Of a DNA stretch of 64,000 nucleotides, positions 26,801 through 35,363 are shown in pieces. The position numbers and the translations under genes were made by a program. Each line of letters opens with the position of its first letter. Position 1 is the stretch's first letter. The notes under the pieces were generated by a model. It made no database searches, had not been told where the DNA came from, and saw nothing but the letters and a program-made list of their open reading frames with translations. The DNA is taken from positions 62,001 to 126,000 of the forward strand of contig JAJDEP010000005.1 in assembly GCA_029259715.1 (NCBI GenBank), written 5' to 3'. The DNA is from Planctomycetota bacterium. Its GTDB lineage: Bacteria; Planctomycetota; B15-G4.

Positions 26801-28471
26801 ATGCCCGACCGTCTCGGAGACATGCTGCTCGCGCAGGGCGCCTTGGACGCTCAGCAACTGGGCAAGGCCCGGACGCTGCAGACCGCCAAGCGCATCCCGC
26901 TGGGGGAGGCGGTGGTGCAGCTGGGGTTCGCCGACGAGGCCACTGTCTGGCGCACCCTGGCCCGACAGCAGCAGCTGCCGTTCGTCGACCTCGACGCCGA
27001 CCTGGGCAAGGGCGGCCGGATCAAAGCCGACACCCTCGCCGCCGTTCCGCGGGACGTCGTGGAGGAGCATCGCGTGGTGCCCGTCGCCGTGCGGGACGGA
27101 CGCCTGGTCCTGGCCGTCGACGATCCGCTCAAGACGTACACACTCGATGCCCTGCAGTTCGTCCTCAACCGCGACCTGGCCGCAGCGCTGACCACGCCGG
27201 GCGCGTTGAGCCGGGCCATGTCCCACTACTACGAAGTGGCCAGCTCGGGGACGGCGGCCGACGTCTCGGAGGCCATGGGAGAGGAGCCGTCCGACGAGGG
27301 CGAGGCGCCGGTGGTGCGGCTGGTCTCGCGCATGATCCAGACGGCCGTTGAGCAGCGGGCCAGCGACATCCACGTCGAGCCCATGGACGGGCGGGTGCGC
27401 ATCCGCTTTCGCAAGGACGGCGTGTTGTCCGAGGTGGCGTCCCACGAGGAGCAGCTGCTGGGCCCGTTGCTGTCGCGGCTCAAGATCCTGGCCGGCATGG
27501 ACATCGCCGAGAAGCGCAAGCCCCAGGACGGGCGCATGAACGTGTCGGTGCGCGGCCGGGCGGTGGACATCCGCGCCTCCATGCTGCCGTCCAACCACGG
27601 CGAATCGATGGTCATGCGTCTGCTCGACAAGGAGCGGGGCCTGGTCTCGCTCACCGACCTGGGGCTCTCGCGCACGGACCGCGAGCGCTTCGACCGCACG
27701 ATCAAGCAGCCCAACGGCATCGTGCTCGTCACGGGCCCGACGGGTTCGGGCAAGACCACCACGCTCTATGCGGCGCTCAAGGAGCTCAACCGGCCCGACG
27801 TGAAGATCATCACGGCCGAGGACCCGGTGGAGTACGAGCTGCCGGGCATCAACCAGGTCCAGGTGCACCAACGCATCGACCTCGGGTTCGCCCGCATTCT
27901 GCGGGCCATGCTGCGCCAGGCGCCCAACGTGATCCTGGTGGGCGAGATCCGCGACCGCGAGACGGCCGAGGTGGCCATCCAGGCTTCGCTCACAGGGCAC
28001 CTCGTCTTCTCGACCCTGCACACCAACGATGCCCCGTCGGCGCTCACGCGCCTGGTCGACATGGGGGTCAAGCCGTTCCTGGTGTCGGCGTCGATCCAGG
28101 CGGTGCTGGCCCAGCGTCTGGTGCGCCGCTTGTGCCCGGCGTGTCGCGAGGCGTACACGCCCGACGCGAGCGAGCTGCGGGCGGTGGGTCTCGAGAGCGC
28201 CCGCCTGCAGGGCGAGCCGATCTATCGCGAGAAGGGCTGCGGCGAGTGCGGCTACTCGGGCTACTCCGGCCGCGTGGGCGTATTCGAACTGCTGAGCATG
28301 GACGCCGACCTGCGCGAGATGACCTTCCGCAGCGAGCCCAGCTCGGCCATCCGGGCCCGCGCCGAGCAGACCGGGCGCCTCGATCCGCTGCGCTCCGACG
28401 GCCAGCGCAAGGTGCTCGCGGGCGTCACGACCATCAGCGAAGTCCTGCGCGTGGTGCACGCCACGTCATGA
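26801..28471 (+). CDS. Type IV pilus / type II secretion assembly ATPase (PilB/GspE), copy 1
   Basis: 556 residues. The N-terminus holds an MshEN-type domain with two repeats, RLGDMLLAQGALDAQQL and PLGEAVVQLGFADEAT followed by LPFVDL; the RLG arginine used for c-di-GMP contact in known MshEN domains is present. The C-terminal ATPase has Walker A GPTGSGKTTTLY, the Asp box around ITAEDPVEYEL, Walker B ILVGEIRDRETAE and His box GHLVFSTLHTND. A zinc-binding CPAC...CGECG set follows, as in GspE/PilB. Powers pilin or pseudopilin polymerisation at the inner membrane. Ten bp separate it from a second homologue. Confidence 0.95.
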   Translation: MPDRLGDMLLAQGALDAQQLGKARTLQTAKRIPLGEAVVQLGFADEATVWRTLARQQQLPFVDLDADLGKGGRIKADTLAAVPRDVVEEHRVVPVAVRDGRLVLAVDDPLKTYTLDALQFVLNRDLAAALTTPGALSRAMSHYYEVASSGTAADVSEAMGEEPSDEGEAPVVRLVSRMIQTAVEQRASDIHVEPMDGRVRIRFRKDGVLSEVASHEEQLLGPLLSRLKILAGMDIAEKRKPQDGRMNVSVRGRAVDIRASMLPSNHGESMVMRLLDKERGLVSLTDLGLSRTDRERFDRTIKQPNGIVLVTGPTGSGKTTTLYAALKELNRPDVKIITAEDPVEYELPGINQVQVHQRIDLGFARILRAMLRQAPNVILVGEIRDRETAEVAIQASLTGHLVFSTLHTNDAPSALTRLVDMGVKPFLVSASIQAVLAQRLVRRLCPACREAYTPDASELRAVGLESARLQGEPIYREKGCGECGYSGYSGRVGVFELLSMDADLREMTFRSEPSSAIRARAEQTGRLDPLRSDGQRKVLAGVTTISEVLRVVHATS

Positions 28472-28481
28472 GCGCGCACGC

Positions 28482-30179
28482 ATGAGCCCGGCCAGCCACT
28501 CCCGCAAACCGCTGGGCATGGTGCTCGTCGATCGCGGCCTGTGTTCTCAGGCCGACGTCGAGCATGCGTTGTCGGAGCAGGCCTCGGCCGGCGGTCACAT
28601 CGGCGAGATCCTCATCGCCATGGGCAAGCTGGAGGCCGATGACCTCGCGGTGGCGCTCGGCGTGCAGGCGGGCCTGTCTCCTATCGATCTTGACGAGGTG
28701 GAGGTGAGCGACGCCGTCACCGCGCGCATGGACGCCGGCACCTGCGAGCTCTACCGGGTGGTGCCCGTGCGCGTGGAGGGTGACGTCCTCGTGGTGGCCC
28801 TCGCCGACCCGCTCAACGTGAACATCCTGCCGGACCTGTCGTTCACCCTCGGGTGCGAGGTGCGCGGGGCCATCGCGTCCGAGGGTGCCATCGACCGGGC
28901 GCTGCGCCGCCTCTACGGCGAGACCGAGCAGACGTCGATGGCGTCCGTGCTTTCGGAGGTGAGCTCGTCGGTGGCGGGCGTCGACCTCGAGGATGCCGAG
29001 TCCATGGCGGCGGCGGCCCCCGTGGTCAAGCTGCTCAACTACATCCTGCTGCAGGCCATCCGCGACAAGGCCAGCGACGTGCACCTCGAACCTTTCGAGA
29101 ACGAGTTCAAGGTGCGCTACCGCGTCGACGGCGTGCTGTTCGAAGTGGAGGCGCCGCCGCCCAGCTTGGCTTCCGCGCTGTTGTCACGGGTGAAAGTCAT
29201 GTCGAACCTCGACATCGCCGAGACCCGCGTGCCGCAGGACGGCCGCATCGAGCTGTCGCTGGGGGGCAAGCCCATCGACCTGCGCGTCTCGACACTCCCG
29301 ACGGTGCATGGCGAGTCCTGTGTCATGCGCGTGCTCGATCGTTCGGTGGTGTCCCTCGAGCTGGCCAATCTGGGCTTGCGCGCGGACGAGGAGTCGATGC
29401 TGCGGGCCTTGCTCAAGCGGCCGCACGGCATCGTGCTCGTCACCGGGCCGACCGGCTCGGGCAAGACCACCACGCTCTACTCGGCGCTGAACCTGCTCAA
29501 CGAGGTCGAGCGCAAGATCATCACCGTCGAGGACCCGGTGGAGTACGACCTCGACGGCATCATCCAGGTGCAGATCAACGACGAGATCGACGTGTCCTAC
29601 GCGACGGTGTTGCGCACCATCCTGCGCCAGGACCCCGATGTCCTGCTGGTCGGCGAGATCCGCGACAAGGAGACCGCCCAGATCGCCGTGGAGGCGGCCC
29701 TCACCGGGCACCTGATCCTCTCGACGCTGCACACCAACGATGCCCCGTCCACCGTGACGCGCCTGGTGGACATCGGCATCCCGCCCTACCTGATCGTCTC
29801 CACCCTCGAGGCCGTGGTGGCCCAGCGCCTGGTGCGCACCGTGTGCCCCGACTGTCGCACCGAGTACGACCCCGATGAAGACGTGCTGCGCGAGCTGGGG
29901 CTGGAGCGCGGGGCCCTGGGGGGCCGCCGCTTCGCCTACGGCAAGGGCTGCGAGACCTGCAATTTCTCAGGACACAAGGGACGCCGGGCGATCTACGAGA
30001 TCATGCTGCTCTCCGAGCGCCTGCGGCAGATGATCCTGGACGGGGCGGCGACCCAGGACCTGCGGGAGGTGGCGCTCACCGAAGGCATGCGCCCGCTGCG
30101 CGAGGCCGGCCGCCTGGCCGTGCTCGACGGCTCGACGACGGTGGAGGAGGTCCTGCGGGAGACGCTGCTCGACGTCTGA
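28482..30179 (+). CDS. Type IV pilus / type II secretion assembly ATPase (PilB/GspE), copy 2
   Basis: 565 residues from ATG 28482. Same architecture as the preceding gene but clearly diverged. MshEN-like repeats read PLGMVLVDRG and HIGEILIAMG, lacking the arginine of the RLG motif in the first repeat. The ATPase motifs GPTGSGKTTTLY, TVEDPVEYDL, LLVGEIRDKETAQ and GHLILSTLHTND are intact, and the zinc ligands are CPDC and CETC. Presumably a partner or alternative motor to copy 1, perhaps in a hetero-hexamer or for a different pseudopilus; not a recent duplicate. Confidence 0.95.
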   Translation: MSPASHSRKPLGMVLVDRGLCSQADVEHALSEQASAGGHIGEILIAMGKLEADDLAVALGVQAGLSPIDLDEVEVSDAVTARMDAGTCELYRVVPVRVEGDVLVVALADPLNVNILPDLSFTLGCEVRGAIASEGAIDRALRRLYGETEQTSMASVLSEVSSSVAGVDLEDAESMAAAAPVVKLLNYILLQAIRDKASDVHLEPFENEFKVRYRVDGVLFEVEAPPPSLASALLSRVKVMSNLDIAETRVPQDGRIELSLGGKPIDLRVSTLPTVHGESCVMRVLDRSVVSLELANLGLRADEESMLRALLKRPHGIVLVTGPTGSGKTTTLYSALNLLNEVERKIITVEDPVEYDLDGIIQVQINDEIDVSYATVLRTILRQDPDVLLVGEIRDKETAQIAVEAALTGHLILSTLHTNDAPSTVTRLVDIGIPPYLIVSTLEAVVAQRLVRTVCPDCRTEYDPDEDVLRELGLERGALGGRRFAYGKGCETCNFSGHKGRRAIYEIMLLSERLRQMILDGAATQDLREVALTEGMRPLREAGRLAVLDGSTTVEEVLRETLLDV

Positions 30180-30186
30180 GCCCTGC

Positions 30187-30192
30187 TAGACT
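30187..30192 (+). promoter_or_regulatory. Candidate internal -10 element before pilC
   Basis: TAGACT, 15 nt upstream of ATG 30208 and directly after the copy-2 ATPase stop. No -35 match. May allow independent transcription of the GspF/PilC gene. Confidence 0.25.
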
Positions 30193-30207
30193 CGCGCCCT
30201 GCCGCCG

Positions 30208-31368
30208 ATGCCTGCCGCCGCCAAGCCCGCCGCCCGCAAACCACAGCCTCGCGCTCCTGCCGCGGCGCGGCCAGGGGAGGGTTCTGCTTCAGGGGGCGGG
30301 TTGTTCGCGCGCATGCTCGGCCGGGGGCGGGTGCCCCGCAAGCTACTCACACAGTTCACCGCGCAGCTCTCGACGGTGGTGAACGCGGGCCTGCCTTTGG
30401 TGCGTTGCCTGCGCATCCTCGAGAATCAGCAGAAGCCCGGGCCCTTCGAACGGGTGGTCACGGCCGTGGCCGACGACGTCGAGAGCGGCGCGCCGTTGTC
30501 CGAGGCCCTTGCCAAGTATCCCCAGTGTTTCGACCGGCTCTACGTGAACATGGTGCGGGCGGGCGAGGCCGGTGGCGTGCTCGGCACCATCCTCGATCGG
30601 CTGGCGACCTTCGCCCAGAAGTCTCAGGCGGTGCGGGGCAAGGTGCTGTCGGCGCTGCTCTACCCCGCCGTGGTGCTGCTCGTTGCCGTCGCCGCGGTCG
30701 GCGTGGTGCTGATCTTCGTCGTGCCGCAGTTCGAGACCATCTTCGAGAGCTTCGGCGCCGACCTCCCGGGGGCGACGCGCGCGCTGATGGCCACCTCCAA
30801 CTGGCTCACGATGTGGTGGTGGGCCGTGCTCGCCGGCCTCGTGCTGCTGGTCGTCTGTTGGCGCGTCGCGCTGCGCAACGAGTCCTTCGCCTATCGCATC
30901 GACGCGCTCCAGCTGCGGTTGCCGATCTTCGGCACGCTGCGCTCGAAGACCATGATCGCCACCTTCTCGCGCACCATGGGCACCCTGCTCGCCAGCGGCG
31001 TGCCGATCCTCGAGGCGCTCCACATCGTCGGCGCCTCCACGCGCAATCTGGTGCTCGAAGGCGCCATCGACGACGTCCACGACGCCATCCGCGAAGGCGA
31101 GTCCATGGCTGATCCGCTGGCCGACAGCGGGGTCTTCGACGACGTGGTCGTGAACATGATCGACGTCGGCGAGGAGACGGGACAACTCGACGTGATGCTG
31201 CTCAAGCTCGCGGACATCTACGAGGACGAGGTCGACACGGCGGTGGCCGGCGCCTTGAAGGCCCTCGAGCCGGCACTGATCGTGTTCATGGCGGTGTTCG
31301 TCGGGTTGATCGTCACGGCCCTGTTCCTGCCGATCGTCAACATCATGAGCGTCCTCGAAGGCGCATGA
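30208..31368 (+). CDS. Type II secretion / type IV pilus inner-membrane platform protein (GspF/PilC)
   Basis: 386 residues. A basic, Ala/Pro-rich N-terminal tail of about 40 residues precedes the first GspF cytoplasmic domain (LLTQFTAQLSTVVNAGLPLVRCLRIL). Family motifs follow: MVRAGEAGGVLGTIL, three TM helices (about residues 150-175, 205-225, 345-375), and the second repeat with FSRTMGTLLASGVPILEAL and MIDVGEETGQLDVML. Anchors the assembly ATPase and pseudopilus. No pilin, secretin or prepilin peptidase gene is adjacent. Confidence 0.95.
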   Translation: MPAAAKPAARKPQPRAPAAARPGEGSASGGGLFARMLGRGRVPRKLLTQFTAQLSTVVNAGLPLVRCLRILENQQKPGPFERVVTAVADDVESGAPLSEALAKYPQCFDRLYVNMVRAGEAGGVLGTILDRLATFAQKSQAVRGKVLSALLYPAVVLLVAVAAVGVVLIFVVPQFETIFESFGADLPGATRALMATSNWLTMWWWAVLAGLVLLVVCWRVALRNESFAYRIDALQLRLPIFGTLRSKTMIATFSRTMGTLLASGVPILEALHIVGASTRNLVLEGAIDDVHDAIREGESMADPLADSGVFDDVVVNMIDVGEETGQLDVMLLKLADIYEDEVDTAVAGALKALEPALIVFMAVFVGLIVTALFLPIVNIMSVLEGA

Positions 31369-31375
31369 CGGCCGC

Positions 31376-32737
31376 GTGACTTACCTGCTCCTCGGTGTTC
31401 TGCTGCTGTGCTCGGGAGTGGTCTCGGGCAGCGAGACGGCGGTGTTCTCGCTCAAGCCGGGCGAGCGTCGGCGCCTCGCGGCGTCGAGCCCCCTGGTGAG
31501 TCGCGTGCTGGCGCGGCCGTCGCAACTGCTCGTCACGTTGCTGCTGGCCAACCTGTTCATCAACGTGTCCTACTTCAGCGTCTCGGCGGTCATGTCCCTC
31601 GACCTGATCGAGGCGGGCCACCCGGTGCTGTCGGTGCTGATGAGCGTGGGGACGATCGTCGCCATCGTGATCGCGGGCGAGATCGTGCCCAAGACCATGG
31701 CGCTGGTGTCGCCGGCCACCGCGGTGCGCACGGCGGCGCCCGTGCTCGTGGCGCTGCGCATCGCGCTGCTCCCGTTGGCGGGCATCGCCGAGGCCGCGAC
31801 ACGCTTCCTCGACGCCCTGGTGGTGGGGCGCCGCGAGGGGGCCGAACTGGGAGCGGCGGACTTCAAGTCGGCCATCGCCGGCCAGTCGGCGTTGGGGACC
31901 TACCACGCCGTGGAGCTGGCGTTGCTCCACGATGTCGTCGACTTCGGTCAGCGCCGCGCTCGCAACCTGATGGTGCCGCGGGTCGACGTGGCCTTCCTGG
32001 ACGTGGATGTCCCACGCGAAGAGACCGTGGCGGCCATGGCCGCGCATCCCTACCGCGTCTATCCGGTCTGCGCCGGCTCGCCCGACCAGATCCTCGGCAC
32101 GGTCAATGCCGTGCGGGTGCTCACCGAGCGGGACACGCCGCTCTCCGAACTGGTGGATCCGCCGCTCTTCGCGCCGTTGAGCATCGGCGCGGAGCAGCTG
32201 GTGGAGAACATGCGTCGCAACCACGCGCCCCTGGCCCTGCTGCTCGACGAATACGGGGGGCTGGCCGGGGTGGTCGGCTTCTCGACCCTGATCCAGTCGG
32301 TGCTGGGGGAGATCGACCCGACCACCGGCCCGTCCATGCGGGCGATCACCCAGCGCCACGGCGACAGCCTGTTGGTGCGCGGGGACTGTCCGCTGCACCT
32401 GCTGGAGGACGAAGCCGGGCTGATCATGCCGTCGCGACGGGCCGAGACCATGGCGGGCGCCCTGGCCGAGGCGCTCGGGCGCGTGCCGCGCGTGGGGGAC
32501 GAGCTGCGGCTTCCGGGTTGGCGCCTGCGGGTGACGGCGATGACCGGCCGCCGGGTCGGGTCCGTCATCGTGCGGCCGTCGCAGGACGAATTCGAATCCA
32601 CCGGTGAGCCTTCAGGGGCGTCCGACGCGATGGAAGACGTCGATGCGGAGAACCGTGCGCCGGGCGGTGCGCCGGAAGCCCACGACGGAGGCGACGCGGG
32701 AGCGGCCGCCGGAGACGCAGGGGAGGAGCGGCCGTGA
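31376..32737 (+). CDS. CNNM/CorC-family transporter with CBS pair
   Basis: 453 residues from GTG 31376. Domains in order: DUF21/CNNM membrane domain (residues 1-185; SGSETAVFSL, LLLANLFINVSYFSV, GEIVPKTMAL), a CBS pair (about 195-310; VPRVDVAFLDVDVP, PLALLLDEYGGLAGVV), a CorC_HlyC C-terminal domain (about 325-400) and an acidic Ala/Gly-rich tail. Family role: magnesium or cobalt efflux, or regulation of it, at the inner membrane. The stop overlaps the start of a second CNNM gene. Seven bp after the pilC gene, so possibly a read-through operon. Confidence 0.9.
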   Translation: MTYLLLGVLLLCSGVVSGSETAVFSLKPGERRRLAASSPLVSRVLARPSQLLVTLLLANLFINVSYFSVSAVMSLDLIEAGHPVLSVLMSVGTIVAIVIAGEIVPKTMALVSPATAVRTAAPVLVALRIALLPLAGIAEAATRFLDALVVGRREGAELGAADFKSAIAGQSALGTYHAVELALLHDVVDFGQRRARNLMVPRVDVAFLDVDVPREETVAAMAAHPYRVYPVCAGSPDQILGTVNAVRVLTERDTPLSELVDPPLFAPLSIGAEQLVENMRRNHAPLALLLDEYGGLAGVVGFSTLIQSVLGEIDPTTGPSMRAITQRHGDSLLVRGDCPLHLLEDEAGLIMPSRRAETMAGALAEALGRVPRVGDELRLPGWRLRVTAMTGRRVGSVIVRPSQDEFESTGEPSGASDAMEDVDAENRAPGGAPEAHDGGDAGAAAGDAGEERP

Positions 32738-33717
32738 CCATCGCGCTCTTCGTCCTCACCGTGATCCTGTCGGCCCTGTTCAGCGGGCTCGAGACAGGCA
32801 TCTACACCACGAGCCGTCTGCGCCTGTTCCTCGACGCGAACGCGGGCATCGAGGCGGCTCGCAAGGCCCGCATCCTGCTCGCCGACATGCCCAGCCTGCT
32901 GTCGGTGCTCCTGGTGAGCAACAACGTCGCCAACTGGGGGGCCAGCTTCTCGGCCCAGGCCATCCTGGTCTCGGCAGAGGTGCCCCACAGCGAGGTCGTG
33001 GGCACGCTGGGCGTCTCGGTGGTGCTGTTCCTGTGCTCGGAGTCGGTGCCCAAGAGTGCCTTCCGCCGGGGGCGCGAAATGCTGCTGTATCCGACCATGC
33101 CCGCCCTCTGGGGCACCCATCGACTGCTCTCCAAGGTCCTGGCGCCCATCAGCTGGTTCGCCGTGCAGCTCACACGGGTGGTCGAGCGGCGGGTGACCGG
33201 CGCCCATGCACCGCACAAGGGGCGCCGGGAGGCCGTGCTCGACACGGGCGCGGCCGAAGGGTTCCTGACCGGCTTCCAGAAGCGGGTGGCGACCGGCGTG
33301 CTGGCCATGCGCGAGCGCACGGTGGGGCAGCACGCCCGCGACCTGCAATGCTTCCCCACGGCCCGGCTCGGTGGGGATGGCGGTGGGATGGCGAGCACCG
33401 GAGGCGATGGGAGCATGCTCTCGTTGCCGGCCGACATCCGAGAGCACCGCGTGCTGGTGCTCGACACCGACGGCCGCCAGGTGCTCGGGTGGATGCCGCT
33501 GGCGGCGCTCTGGCAACCCGATGGCTTCCGGGCCCCGCGTCGCTCCGAATTGCGGCCGGTGGCGCGCGTCGAGGCGTCCACGAGCCTCGATCGGGCCTAC
33601 GTGCACATTGATCGCATGGCGGCTCCCTTCGCGGTGCTCCCGGACCTCCGGATCCTGGATGCCAATGTGTTGCGACAAGAGGTCATGGGGACCCTCGGCG
33701 GCGAAGGCGGGGCCTGA
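32734..33717 (+). CDS. CNNM/DUF21-family membrane protein with degenerate CBS region
   Basis: 327 residues from GTG 32734 (GTGA overlap). The DUF21 domain has LFSGLETGIYTTSRLRLF, SLLSVLLVSNNVANWG and CSESVPKSAFRRG. The following region (ADIREHRVLVLDTDGRQVLGWMPLA, then RLDR-type segments to DANVLRQEVMGTL) looks like a reduced CBS module, and the CorC_HlyC domain is missing. Probably forms a pair with the upstream CNNM protein, as tandem CNNM genes often do. Substrate unproven. Confidence 0.82.
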   Translation: MTIALFVLTVILSALFSGLETGIYTTSRLRLFLDANAGIEAARKARILLADMPSLLSVLLVSNNVANWGASFSAQAILVSAEVPHSEVVGTLGVSVVLFLCSESVPKSAFRRGREMLLYPTMPALWGTHRLLSKVLAPISWFAVQLTRVVERRVTGAHAPHKGRREAVLDTGAAEGFLTGFQKRVATGVLAMRERTVGQHARDLQCFPTARLGGDGGGMASTGGDGSMLSLPADIREHRVLVLDTDGRQVLGWMPLAALWQPDGFRAPRRSELRPVARVEASTSLDRAYVHIDRMAAPFAVLPDLRILDANVLRQEVMGTLGGEGGA

Positions 33718-33768
33718 GCACCGCACGCCGGTGGCCGGCGCGCCGACGGACACCGGGCGGCTAGCGCG

Positions 33769-33797
33769 TTGCAACCCCCACGGGGCGCTCCTAGGAT
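33769..33797 (+). promoter_or_regulatory. Promoter of the HTH-acidic-TM gene
   Basis: TTGCAA at 33769-33774, an exact 17-nt spacer and TAGGAT at 33792-33797, the best sigma-70-like promoter in the window. A start near 33804 gives a leader of about 27 nt with GAAGGAG at 33814-33820 before GTG 33831. Confidence 0.6.
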
Positions 33798-33830
33798 GGG
33801 AATCGCTTGCCCCGAAGGAGATCCACGACC

Positions 33831-34469
33831 GTGGCCGATCAGGAGTACTACTCGTTCGACGAGGTCCTCAAGGATCTCGAGTTGGAAGAGGACGAGCTCA
33901 AACGACTCGTCTCGGCCGGTGAGATCCGCGCCTTTCGCGACAAGCAGACCATGCGCTTCAAGGCGGCCGACATCGAGCGCCTCAAGAGTAGCGATGACGA
34001 CGGCGCCGACGATCTCGACTTGGACCTCGACCTCGATCTCGACCTGGACCTCGAAGACGAGGGCGGCGAGCTCGAGTTGACCGAGGAAGAGCCGCTCGAA
34101 CTCGACGGCGGCGACGACGATCTCGTCCTCGAGGAACTCGACCTCGGCGGCGACGACGCGGTCATCGAGACCGAGGAGTTCGATCTCGGCGGCGGCGACG
34201 TGGAGGAATTCGACCTCGGCGGTGGCGACGTCGACACGGCGGCCACCGCGGCAGCGGCGTCCGGCGGCGGGCTGCGCACCAAGCGCAAAGTGGGTGCCGA
34301 AGCGCGCGCCGCCCAGGCTGCAGATGCCGAGGGAACCGACAGCGTCGCGTCGCTCGCGCTGCTGACCGTCAGCAGTGTCGTCCTGCTGCTGGCATGCTTC
34401 ACGGTGTTCAGTGCCGTGGCGGGGCACTCGAACCCGACCAACAATTGGATCGTGAATCTTTTTTCATAA
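33831..34469 (+). CDS. Membrane protein with excisionase-like HTH and acidic repeat
   Basis: 212 residues from GTG 33831, fixed by GAAGGAG ten nt upstream. Residues 1-52 resemble the MerR/excisionase winged-helix fold: YSFDEVLKDLELEEDELKRL, GEIRAFRDKQ, MRFKAADIERL. Residues 57-135 are strongly acidic, with five Asp-Leu repeats followed by EDEGGELELTEEEPLEL and two copies of EEFDLGGGDV. A basic patch (LRTKRKVG) precedes one TM helix (about 176-198, VASLALLTVSSVVLLLACF) near the C-terminus. Likely tail-anchored with the HTH-like domain in the cytoplasm. No function can be assigned; possibly tethers DNA or a partner to the membrane. Confidence 0.8.
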   Translation: MADQEYYSFDEVLKDLELEEDELKRLVSAGEIRAFRDKQTMRFKAADIERLKSSDDDGADDLDLDLDLDLDLDLEDEGGELELTEEEPLELDGGDDDLVLEELDLGGDDAVIETEEFDLGGGDVEEFDLGGGDVDTAATAAAASGGGLRTKRKVGAEARAAQAADAEGTDSVASLALLTVSSVVLLLACFTVFSAVAGHSNPTNNWIVNLFS

Positions 34470-34516
34470 CAGGCTCGGCGGCCGTGGCGGTCGTCTTCAT
34501 GCGGGAGGGAACACCT

Positions 34517-35227
34517 TTGTACGCAAGCAACGTGACCAGGATGTTGGTCTGCGTCTGCATCGCGGGGCTCATGGGCACCGGATGTGTGGCAGCAACCAAG
34601 CACGAGCAGCTCAAGCACGAGATGACCAGCGTGCAGGACGAGCTGATGCAGGCTCAGAACGCGCTCGCCAACGCCGAGGACTACATCCTCGACCTCGAGT
34701 CGCGTGGTGAGGACTCCGAGCAGTGGCGCAACCAGTACCAGGATGCGCAGGCTCGCTACGACGCCTTGTCGACGCAGCTCGCCGAGATGCAGTCGACCGG
34801 GCTGCCGCAGATCGGTGGCACCCAGCAGGTGATCAATGCCCAGAACGGGACCATTGGTTACTCCATGGCGGGTGACCTGACCTTCAATTCCGGCAGTGCC
34901 GATCTGACCAAGCGGGGCAAGGAGATCCTCAAGGAGATCGCCGTCCAGCTGAAGAACCACGACGGCATGATCCGGATCGACGGCCACACCGACACCGATC
35001 CGATCAACAAGACCAAGGACAAGTGGCCGCTGGGGAACATCCAGCTCGGCGCCGGTCGCGCCATCGCCGTGCAGAAGTTCCTGGTCAGCCAGGGTGTGCC
35101 GGAGGAGCGGGTCTACATCGCTTCCTACGGACAGCACAAGCCGGTCGAGCCGTCCAAGACCGCTTCGGCCAAGGCGAAGAACCGTCGGGTCGAGGTGTTG
35201 ATGGTCCTGCAGCCGAACCTCGGCTGA
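34517..35227 (+). CDS. OmpA-family peptidoglycan-associated lipoprotein
   Basis: 236 residues from TTG 34517, favoured over ATG 34499 because GGGAGGGA (34503-34510) sits at the right distance. The signal sequence MLVCVCIAGLMGTGC ends at a lipobox-like Cys. A coiled-coil stretch (residues about 30-95, HEMTSVQDELMQAQNALAN) leads to an OmpA-like domain (about 120-234) with FNSGSADLTKRGKEIL, IRIDGHTDTDPI, and AKNRRVEVLM holding the Asp/Arg that bind diaminopimelate. Tethers outer membrane to peptidoglycan, which implies a Gram-negative envelope. Confidence 0.92.
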   Translation: MYASNVTRMLVCVCIAGLMGTGCVAATKHEQLKHEMTSVQDELMQAQNALANAEDYILDLESRGEDSEQWRNQYQDAQARYDALSTQLAEMQSTGLPQIGGTQQVINAQNGTIGYSMAGDLTFNSGSADLTKRGKEILKEIAVQLKNHDGMIRIDGHTDTDPINKTKDKWPLGNIQLGAGRAIAVQKFLVSQGVPEERVYIASYGQHKPVEPSKTASAKAKNRRVEVLMVLQPNLG

Positions 35228-35258
35228 GGGCTCCGGCTCAACGACCTGCGCTGGTCGC

Positions 35259-35292
35259 GGAAGGCGTCCCCCGGGAACGGGGGGCGCCTTCC
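35259..35292 (+). terminator. Strong hairpin after the OmpA lipoprotein gene
   Basis: A 15-bp stem with one G-U wobble and a GGAA tetraloop (a stable GNRA loop), 31 nt after the OmpA-like stop. The following sequence is only weakly T-rich (GTCCTTGAG), so termination may need Rho or be incomplete; mRNA stabilisation is the alternative. Confidence 0.65.
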
Positions 35293-35363
35293 GTCCTTGA
35301 GCGGCGTCTCACTCCGGCGCGGTGGGCCGGGCGAACGAGTGGGCTGAACGGGCGAGGCACGCC

